Assembly: GCA_017883105.1 (NCBI GenBank)
Contig: JADGOF010000177.1
Location: 1 to 5,523, forward strand
Direction: 5' to 3'
From: Acidimicrobiales bacterium
GTDB taxonomy: Bacteria; Actinomycetota; Acidimicrobiia; Acidimicrobiales; RAAP-2
DNA length: 5,523 bases
The position numbers and the translations under genes were made by a program. The notes beneath the pieces were generated by a model, which saw only the letters and a program-made list of their open reading frames with translations, was not told where the DNA came from and did not search any database. This document shows, piece by piece, positions 1 through 4,654 of this stretch (the stretch's first letter is position 1; each line of letters opens with the position of its first letter).

Positions 1-102
1 ACGGTGGTCCCCAAGTCCGAGATCAATGTGCTGATCCCGGCACTGAAGGACCGGGGCGCCACCGACATCATCGAACTCGCCCTGTCCAAGATCGTCCATT
101 GA
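1..102 (+). CDS. hisG: ATP phosphoribosyltransferase, C-terminal end (partial)
   Basis: The window opens inside a gene whose last 33 codons are readable, ending at TGA 100-102. The residues include VVPKSEINVLIPALKDRGA followed by a short IIEL..LSKIV ending. This resembles the extreme C-terminus of long-form HisG, where a ferredoxin-like regulatory domain binds histidine for feedback inhibition; the pattern Val-Pro-Lys...Leu-Ile-Pro-x-Leu-Lys-x-x-Gly-Ala-x-x-Ile-(Ile/Leu)-Glu is typical. HisG carries out the first step of histidine synthesis, joining ATP and PRPP. The catalytic domains lie outside the window, so the call rests on this tail alone. The downstream cold-shock-like gene starts 10 bases after the stop on the same strand, so the two are probably co-transcribed. 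Another protein with the same ACT-like end is possible but less likely. Confidence 0.75.
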   Translation, partial: TVVPKSEINVLIPALKDRGATDIIELALSKIVH

Positions 103-107
103 GGGAG
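101..107 (+). promoter_or_regulatory. Ribosome binding site deciding the TTG start at 113
   Basis: GAGGGAG overlaps the hisG stop codon and sits 5 bases before TTG. It supports this start over the in-frame GTG codons at residues 13 and 15, and suggests translational coupling to hisG. Confidence 0.6.
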
Positions 108-112
108 TCGCG

Positions 113-790
113 TTGACGACAACGACGTGGACCGAATGGTTCGACCTGGTGCCAGTGGGTCGCGTCCCCCTGATCGGTGATGTCGCCGAGTTCGACGAGG
201 CCCGTGGGCTCGGGCAGGTCGAGTACGGACCCGGCCGCACCCTGCCGTTTCACTGCACGGCGATCACTGACGGGACCCGGCAGATCGACGTGGGGACGGT
301 GGTGGCGTTCCAAGTGGTGAGCGGCCGGTTGGGCCGCCTGGAGGCATGGTCGGTGCACCCGCTTCCGGGAGTGGGGACGCCGGGTTCGACATTCGTTGAC
401 CACACTGCAGGCGACGAATGGCCAGGCCGACGGGTGTCGGCGGTCGACGATGTCCCGTCCGGATCGGTCCCGGTCACGTCCACTCAGGGGGAAGTCGGGT
501 CGGACTCCGCTGTCCCAGTCTCCTCGCGGCCGGTCGGACCGATCGACCCCACCCCGCCGTCCGGCACGCCAGTGGTCGCCCCGGAGGATCCGGTCGAATC
601 GGCCGCTCCGGTGGAGGTCGCCCTGGTCACCCCACCTCCGTCAGGTCCTGCCGGGGACTCGGGCTCGGAACGTTCGCCCCGACCGGACTTCTGGTCGCCG
701 TTGCCCCGGCCGTCCACCGGACCGCCACCGACCTGGATGACGCCGGTGACGCCGTCGGAACCCTCCCCTCCCGAGTCCGAAGCCGATTGA
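113..790 (+). CDS. Cold-shock-like domain protein with long disordered tail
   Basis: The product has 225 residues from a TTG start. That start is chosen because GAGGGAG (101-107) lies 5 bases upstream. Residues about 20-83 form a cold-shock/OB-like domain: GDVAEFDEARGLGQV, then PFHCTAITDGTR, then VGTVVAFQVV and GRLGRLEAW. The Gly-Leu-Gly-x-Val strand and Phe-His-Cys stand where classical Csp proteins have the nucleic-acid-binding RNP motifs, but the aromatic set differs, so single-stranded RNA/DNA binding is inferred only. Residues 87-225 are low complexity, rich in Pro, Ser, Val and Gly, without Tyr or Cys, and probably disordered. Ordinary cold-shock proteins are about 70 residues, so this tail is unusual. 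Codons from 484 on overlap the opposite-strand transporter. The gene follows hisG closely and likely shares its transcript. The domain call is fairly firm; that the whole tail is translated is less sure. Confidence 0.72.
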   Translation: MTTTTWTEWFDLVPVGRVPLIGDVAEFDEARGLGQVEYGPGRTLPFHCTAITDGTRQIDVGTVVAFQVVSGRLGRLEAWSVHPLPGVGTPGSTFVDHTAGDEWPGRRVSAVDDVPSGSVPVTSTQGEVGSDSAVPVSSRPVGPIDPTPPSGTPVVAPEDPVESAAPVEVALVTPPPSGPAGDSGSERSPRPDFWSPLPRPSTGPPPTWMTPVTPSEPSPPESEAD

Positions 791-2364
791 CCGACCGGTG
801 ACGGGGACCCCTCGGTCGTGCCACCGGATCCGACGGCCGGGGTCGACTCGTAGTCGGCGTCGTCCTCCTCGTAGGGATTGCCGAGGATGTTCCTGGCCAG
901 ATCGATGACCACCGCACTGTCGGCGTCCTCCTCGGTCACCACGCCGAGCAGGGGGGCGGCCAGAAGGCCGGTGACGATGCCGGTCTCGGCCATCGACTCG
1001 GCCTGGACCACGCTCCACTCCCACAATCGCTTGACCATGTCGGGGCTGGTGGCACGTTTCGGGGGAAACTTGAGCCAGCAGTTGACGATGGCGTGGGCCA
1101 GCCCGGTGGCGGCCGGAAAAAGCCAGATCAACCGGTAGTTGCCGGTGACGTCAACCGTCACAGCGGCGATGTAGGCGAGGATCACGCTGCACAGGTTGAA
1201 CGGGGAGAGCAGCACGCCGAGCCGTTCGCCCAGTCCGCCGCCCCGGGGCAGCAACTGGAGGAGGAGGGGTGCCAACACGATGAGGTAGGCACCGATGAAC
1301 GGCGCGCCGATGTAGCCCAGCACCACCGCCTGCCAGATATGGGTGTCGAAGTACTGCACACCGGCCAGGACGGCGCCGAGCAGCGGCGCCCCGATGGCCA
1401 ACTGCATCGGGGTCAGCTTCCGGCTGAGCGGTACGCCGAGGGCGATTCCGATCAGGAAGACCGGGAGGCCGGTGGCCAGCCCGGCGATGGTCTGGGCGCT
1501 GGCGCCGGCGTGGAGAATCCGCTGGAAGAACAGGATGGCCACATACGCGGTGGACCCAACCCCGGCCCAGAACAGCAGGGAGCCGGCCACCAACACCTTG
1601 GCATTGGGGCCCGACAGGATGTCCCGCAACTCGTCACGGGTCGGCCGGGCCCGTTCCTTTCGGTCGGCCTCGGCCCCGAAGGTGGCAGTGGGGGCCTCGC
1701 GAACCAGGATCAGCACCCCGATCCCCACGGCCGCCATGATCACCGCCGCCACCTGGAACGGGAGGTTCCAGGTGGCGGGATCGCTCTGTTTCCAGGTGGC
1801 GATCACCGTGCCCTTGATGACCAGGCTGGCCAGGGTGCCGAGGACGGTGGTGAGGAGGAGGGCCTTGATCCACCGGCTCCGCCCGAACACCTCGGGCACC
1901 ACGGCCACATTGGTCAGGGTGAAGATGGCCGCGGCCTGCCGGGCGATCACGATGAACAGGACAAGCAGCCAGTACCCGCTGACCACGGTGAACATCCAGG
2001 TGGAGATGCCCATGATGATGAGGCTGCCGGCCATGTAGGGCGTCCTCCGGCCCACCCGGCTGCGGGTCCGGTCGCTCAGGCGCCCGGCCACCGGGTAGGT
2101 CAGCCAGCTGAGCAACCGGTTGGCGGTGAGGGCGAAGGTCACCGCCAGGGCACCCGAGGCCCGCTGTTGCACATACAGGGTGATGAGGACCCCGGAGACG
2201 GCCAGGTTGGCGCGGGGGCCCACCAGTCCGACGGACAAACCGATGAAACTCCGGACCCGGGAGGCGTCGATGCCTCCGGTGGAGGGCTCCGGGTCGGCAG
2301 AGGGGCCGGGTGGTGGCTGGGGGCCGGTGTTCGGAACCGGGAGATCGTCGGGGCCGGCGGTCAC
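484..2364 (-). CDS. MFS transporter (GPH/SLC45-like motif) with disordered C-terminal tail
   Basis: The product has 626 residues if started at the GTG at 2364-2362, which overlaps the TGA of the upstream gene as GTGA. The frame stays open further upstream to 2889, but that part is an Arg/Gly-rich shadow of the DUF1844-like gene. About 12 hydrophobic helices lie between residues 40 and 440, split six and six by a charged loop near residues 240-275. After helix 2 comes GRLSDRTRSRVGRRTP (residues 94-109), the motif-A loop in the form seen in GPH sugar:cation symporters and SLC45/SUT-like carriers, so solute/cation symport at the membrane is likely. The substrate cannot be told. Residues 440-506 are conserved-looking and amphipathic, ending in an acidic NPYEEDDADYES. 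Residues 507-626 are Gly/Ser/Thr-rich and probably disordered; residues 525-626 are antisense to the cold-shock-like gene. The family usually lacks such a tail. Confidence 0.88.
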   Translation of the reverse strand: MTAGPDDLPVPNTGPQPPPGPSADPEPSTGGIDASRVRSFIGLSVGLVGPRANLAVSGVLITLYVQQRASGALAVTFALTANRLLSWLTYPVAGRLSDRTRSRVGRRTPYMAGSLIIMGISTWMFTVVSGYWLLVLFIVIARQAAAIFTLTNVAVVPEVFGRSRWIKALLLTTVLGTLASLVIKGTVIATWKQSDPATWNLPFQVAAVIMAAVGIGVLILVREAPTATFGAEADRKERARPTRDELRDILSGPNAKVLVAGSLLFWAGVGSTAYVAILFFQRILHAGASAQTIAGLATGLPVFLIGIALGVPLSRKLTPMQLAIGAPLLGAVLAGVQYFDTHIWQAVVLGYIGAPFIGAYLIVLAPLLLQLLPRGGGLGERLGVLLSPFNLCSVILAYIAAVTVDVTGNYRLIWLFPAATGLAHAIVNCWLKFPPKRATSPDMVKRLWEWSVVQAESMAETGIVTGLLAAPLLGVVTEEDADSAVVIDLARNILGNPYEEDDADYESTPAVGSGGTTEGSPSPVGQSASDSGGEGSDGVTGVIQVGGGPVDGRGNGDQKSGRGERSEPESPAGPDGGGVTRATSTGAADSTGSSGATTGVPDGGVGSIGPTGREETGTAESDPTSP

Positions 2365-2900
2365 CCGTCGGCGTCGGGAGGTCGGACCGGTGCGTCGGGG
2401 GGATAGTCCTCGGCTCGCTCCGCGGCTTCGGCCCCGAGTGGGCCGCCGCCCTTCCCGTCGACGTCCGCCGCCTCGGCCGCCTCGGCCGCGGCCCGCTGGG
2501 CGCCGTCGATCTGGATGTAGGCCAGTCGCAGTTGGTTGAGGCCGTCCCGCAGGTGCTCCTCGGCCTCGCCCAGGCGCCCCTCCAACCCGCCGACCAGCGC
2601 TCCGAGGGCATCGATGGCCAGGCGGGCCTGGGTCAGCATGGGGGGCAGCTGGGAGAGGTAGACGGCGGCCAGTTCGAACAGCCCGTAACAGTGGTTGGCC
2701 ACGACGACCTCGACCGGGGAGCTGGCCAGTTCGGCCCGCATGGCCTCGACCTGCGCGGCGAGGGCATCCTCGTCCATGTCGGGAGGAAGACCGTCGCCGT
2801 CGCCGGAGGCCTGTCCCTGGCCTGCGGGGTCCGGGCCGGGGCCTGCCTCGCCGGGTCGTCTGACCGGTCGTTCGCCATCTGGTGTCCAAAGTGTGCTCAC
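2361..2900 (-). CDS. DUF1844-like protein
   Basis: The product has 179 residues from GTG 2900-2898. Residues 62-131 form a helical domain: VEVVVANHCYGLFELAAVYL, then LTQARLAIDALGALVGGLEG, then HLRDGLNQLRLAYIQI. This matches what I recall of actinobacterial DUF1844 proteins encoded next to infC: a Val-Glu-Val-Ile-Val start, an Ala-Arg-x-x-Ile-Asp-Ala-Leu core and an L-(R/K)-DGL-x-x-L-(Q/R)-LA end. The function of the family is unknown. Residues 1-41 are Pro/Gly/Asp-rich and 132-179 Ala/Glu/Pro-rich, both probably disordered. No Shine-Dalgarno lies before the GTG, but a TAnnnT element seven bases upstream fits a leaderless mRNA; the in-frame ATG at 2777 (residue 42) also lacks a binding site. 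The stop overlaps the transporter start, so the two genes form a translationally coupled pair, divergent from infC. Confidence 0.75.
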   Translation of the reverse strand: MSTLWTPDGERPVRRPGEAGPGPDPAGQGQASGDGDGLPPDMDEDALAAQVEAMRAELASSPVEVVVANHCYGLFELAAVYLSQLPPMLTQARLAIDALGALVGGLEGRLGEAEEHLRDGLNQLRLAYIQIDGAQRAAAEAAEAADVDGKGGGPLGAEAAERAEDYPPDAPVRPPDADG

Positions 2901-2903
2901 GAC

Positions 2904-2913
2904 TGGTAGCCTA
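2904..2913. promoter_or_regulatory. Predicted bidirectional promoter core
   Basis: TAGCCTA (2907-2913) reads TAnnnT on both strands: TAGCCT rightward (2907-2912) with an extended -10 TGG just before it (2904-2906), and TAGGCT leftward (2913-2908). About seven bases on, rightward transcription would start near 2919, leaving a leader of about 180 nt before infC. Leftward transcription would start at about 2900-2901, exactly at the GTG of the DUF1844-like gene, giving a leaderless mRNA. The -35 regions are poor on both strands (the best rightward match is TGTCCA at 2883-2888). Inferred from motif and spacing only. Confidence 0.45.
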
Positions 2914-2936
2914 AGCCAACAGATAGACGAGGAAGC

Positions 2937-3080
2937 GGGGTCTCACCGCGGTGAACCCCCACCCGGCCACCATGCACTGTGATGTGTGCGCCGGGTCAAT
3001 GGGACCGGGCAGCGATGCAAGTCGTTGCAGCCGGTGGTGGTTCCGCTCCTTAGTTGTTGGTCACGGGAGGTCCGTGATCC
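2937..3080 (+). promoter_or_regulatory. Structured infC leader RNA (four predicted hairpins)
   Basis: The 201 bases between the DUF1844-like start and the infC start hold no convincing gene but four successive inverted repeats. P1: GGGG 2937-2940 with CCCC 2957-2960 around the palindrome TCACCGCGGTGA. P2: ACCCGGC 2961-2967 with GCCGGGT 2990-2996, with GCAC/GTGC inside. P3: ACCGG 3004-3008 with CCGGT 3031-3035, capped by TGCAA-GTCG-TTGCA 3016-3029. P4: TCACGG 3061-3066 with CCGTGA 3072-3077. CTCCT (3046-3050), between P3 and P4, could pair with the infC ribosome binding site GGGAG at 3088-3092. No U-tract follows, so control of translation is likelier than attenuation. IF3/L35/L20 operons of other phyla are autoregulated through such leaders; a role here is inference. 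Confidence 0.5.
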
Positions 3081-3086
3081 GAAGAC

Positions 3087-3092
3087 AGGGAG
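3087..3092 (+). promoter_or_regulatory. infC ribosome binding site (supports AUA start)
   Basis: AGGGAG lies 9 bases before ATA 3102 and 21 bases before ATC 3114. The spacing favours AUA as the infC start, although AUC is also possible from the N-terminal alignment. Confidence 0.5.
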
Positions 3093-3101
3093 TGAAGTCG
3101 A

Positions 3102-3857
3102 ATAGCAGCCACCATCACCACTAATGAGCCTCGCATCAACGACCGGATCCGCGCCCGGGAGGTGCGGCTGGTCGACCCGGACGGAGAGCAGCTCGGTATC
3201 AAGTTGCTGCCGGAGGCGTTGGACATCGCCCGTGAGCTCGATCTGGATCTGGTCGAGGTCGCCCCGGGGGCGAACCCGCCGGTCTGTCGCATTATGGACT
3301 ACGGCAAGTTCAAGTTTGATGCCGCCCAGCGGGCCAAGGAGTCGAGGCGCAAGGCCGTCCATGTCGGGATCAAGGAGATGAAGTACCGCCCGAAGATCGG
3401 TATCGGCGACTTCGACACCAAGACCCGGCAGGTCGCCAAGTTCCTCGAAGAGGGTCACAAGGTCAAGATCACCATCATGTTCCGTGGGCGCGAGGTCTTC
3501 CATCCCGAGTTGGGGAAGGCGATCCTCGACCGGATCGCCGAGCAGATGGACGGCATGGGTAAGCCCGAGGCTGTGCCGCGGCTCGATGGTCGCAACATGG
3601 TGATGGTGCTGGCACCGGACAAGAGGGCAAAGCAGTCGGCAGCATCGAGAGGGCCGGGTCATGAGGGCGGAGGTTCCAACGGAGCCGAGGCCAAGGGCCG
3701 CCCGGCCGCCACACCGGAGGCACTCGACACTGAGTCGGCCACGACGGCGGATGCGCCGGAGGCCTCCGCAACCGCGGACGTGGTGACGCCCGCAGTGGCA
3801 GAACAAGCGGCAGGGGCAGAGGCTCCCGCCCACGAGTCGAGTGAAGGAGAGGGATAG
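3102..3857 (+). CDS. infC: Translation initiation factor IF-3
   Basis: IF3 binds the 30S subunit, keeps it from joining 50S early and rejects wrong start codons. Counting from ATA 3102 (251 residues), the N-domain opens with EPRINDRIRAREVRLVD (residues 9-25), then DLVEVAPGANPPVCRIMDYG; the C-domain holds IKEMKYRPKI (90-99), TIMFRGRE (124-131) and DGRNMVMVLAPDK (162-174). The first standard start codon in frame is GTG 3162, which would cut off the conserved RINDRIRARE; an in-frame TGA at 3093 blocks anything further upstream. The start must therefore be ATA 3102 (with a ribosome binding site) or ATC 3114 (MTTNEPRIN, close to what I recall of mycobacterial IF3). Rare starts let IF3 repress its own mRNA. 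Residues 175-251 are an added acidic Ala/Glu/Ser-rich tail; most IF3s stop near 175-180. It heads the rpmI-rplT operon. Confidence 0.95.
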   Translation: MAATITTNEPRINDRIRAREVRLVDPDGEQLGIKLLPEALDIARELDLDLVEVAPGANPPVCRIMDYGKFKFDAAQRAKESRRKAVHVGIKEMKYRPKIGIGDFDTKTRQVAKFLEEGHKVKITIMFRGREVFHPELGKAILDRIAEQMDGMGKPEAVPRLDGRNMVMVLAPDKRAKQSAASRGPGHEGGGSNGAEAKGRPAATPEALDTESATTADAPEASATADVVTPAVAEQAAGAEAPAHESSEGEG

Positions 3858-3860
3858 GTC

Positions 3861-4055
3861 ATGCCGAAGATGAAAACCGACAGCGGGGCCCGCAAGCGGA
3901 TCAAGGTGACCGGGACGGGCCGGCTGCGTCGTCGCAAGGCCTTCCGCTCCCATCTGCTCGAGCACAAGTCGAGTAAGCGCAAGCGCCGGTTGGGCCGCGA
4001 GACGGACTTCGCCCCGGGCGACGAAAAGCAGATCAAGCGCATGCTCGGTCGGTAG
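3861..4055 (+). CDS. rpmI: 50S ribosomal protein bL35
   Basis: The 64-residue product has the standard L35 form: start MPKMKTDSGARKRIKVTGTG, then RLRRRKAFRSHLLEHKSSKR, then RRLG and the end IKRMLGR. It is a small, very basic protein of the large subunit that binds 23S rRNA. The ATG lies 3 bases after the infC stop, and its ribosome binding site (AAGGAG, 3844-3849) is inside the infC tail, so coupling to infC is expected. Length and ends match the family. The following gap to rplT is unusually long. Confidence 0.98.
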   Translation: MPKMKTDSGARKRIKVTGTGRLRRRKAFRSHLLEHKSSKRKRRLGRETDFAPGDEKQIKRMLGR

Positions 4056-4253
4056 GTCCTGCGGCTTCCGCCGATTGGCATCACCCGCTCTTCACCCGCA
4101 AGCGCCGGTTCCACCGGCTGGTTCTTCCAGGTGCCCGACAGCGGCGTTCCGGCGCCAGCAGGATCCGGTTGGTCGTCCCGGCCGGTCCCGAGTGAGCGGT
4201 TCCGCCACTGAACCGGGCGGTTCCCGCCACCAGTTCGATCACCACCCACACGC
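4056..4253 (+). promoter_or_regulatory. Structured rpmI-rplT spacer, candidate cis-regulatory RNA
   Basis: No gene is credible in this gap, but short inverted repeats follow one another: GCGG 4061-4064 with CCGC 4068-4071; GCCGGT 4104-4109 with ACCGGC 4113-4118; GGCG 4143-4146 with CGCC 4153-4156; GGATCCGG 4161-4168 with CCGGTCC 4182-4188 (one bulged T); AGTG-A-GCG 4191-4198 with CGC-CACT 4203-4209; and GAACCG 4210-4215 with CGGTTC 4218-4223, which competes with GGCGG 4216-4220/CCGCC 4224-4228. No U-tract follows, so no terminator is called. In enterobacteria and firmicutes bL20 represses its own operon by binding RNA that mimics its 23S site; a similar role here is inference. An internal promoter is not evident. 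Confidence 0.4.
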
Positions 4254-4260
4254 AAAGGAG
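4254..4260 (+). promoter_or_regulatory. Strong rplT ribosome binding site
   Basis: AAAGGAG is followed by 7 bases and then ATG 4268. It is the best ribosome binding site in the window and lets rplT initiate without coupling to rpmI. Confidence 0.8.
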
Positions 4261-4267
4261 ATTTCTC

Positions 4268-4654
4268 ATGGCCCGAGTCAAAGGCGCAGTCCACGCAAAG
4301 AAGCACCATCGCGCCGTCCTCGAGCAGGCACAGGGTTACTACGGGAACAAGAGCCGTTCCTTCCGTGCCGCTAACGAGCAGGTCATGCACTCGATGCAGT
4401 ACGCCTACCGTGACCGGCGTGCCCGCAAAGGTGACTTCCGCCAGCTCTGGATCCAGCGGATCAACGCAGCTGCTCGTCTGAACGGGACCAGCTACAGCCG
4501 GTTCATCGCCGGTCTGCACCGAGCCGACGTGGAAGTCGACCGCAAGGTGCTGGCCGACCTGGCGGTCACCGAGCCCGAGGCGTTCGCCACGTTGGTGAAG
4601 GTGGCCAACGACGCCTTGTCCGAAGCACAATCCAGCGTCGAGGCCGGTTCCTGA
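4268..4654 (+). CDS. rplT: 50S ribosomal protein bL20
   Basis: The 128-residue product is clearly L20. It starts MARVKGAVHAKKHHRAVLEQ, has the basic helix region AQGYYGNKSRSFRAANEQVM, then YAYRDRRARKGDFRQLWIQR and INAAARLNGTSYSRFIAGL, and ends in the globular part with DRKVLADLAVTEPEAF and VKVAND. bL20 binds 23S rRNA early and is essential for 50S assembly; in several bacteria it also represses its own operon. The family is about 117-120 residues, so this copy has a short extra acidic/Ser tail (SEAQSSVEAGS). The stop overlaps the next gene's apparent CTG start. Confidence 0.98.
   Translation: MARVKGAVHAKKHHRAVLEQAQGYYGNKSRSFRAANEQVMHSMQYAYRDRRARKGDFRQLWIQRINAAARLNGTSYSRFIAGLHRADVEVDRKVLADLAVTEPEAFATLVKVANDALSEAQSSVEAGS

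Noticed and set aside
789..817. Terminator between the convergent genes (GACCGA 789-794 with TCGGTC 812-817)
   Set aside because: The stem is short with a long loop, has no T-tract on either strand, and lies inside the transporter reading frame.
1093..2406. Long plus-strand open frame (437 codons)
   Set aside because: It is antisense to the transporter, rich in Gly/His/Gln/Glu/Asp without any recognisable domain, and arises from GC-rich codon use.
2365..2889. Upstream extension of the transporter frame giving an 801-residue protein
   Set aside because: This part is Arg/Gly/Pro-rich shadow sequence opposite no domain and lies over the DUF1844-like gene in another frame. The GTGA overlap at 2361-2364 gives a natural start.
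3124..3381. ATG-led open frame at the start of infC
   Set aside because: This ATG is in a different frame from IF3 and the product is a low-complexity shadow. It is the only ATG near the infC start and could mislead start calling.
2943..3965. Minus-strand open frame across infC (340 codons)
   Set aside because: Antisense to infC and rpmI, with no domain and a composition typical of a shadow frame.
4216..4228. Intrinsic terminator in the rpmI-rplT gap
   Set aside because: GC-rich stems are present but no U-tract follows, and rplT continues the operon 40 bases on.
3659..4630. Minus-strand open frame across rpmI and rplT (323 codons)
   Set aside because: It covers two certain ribosomal protein genes in antisense and has no recognisable domain.
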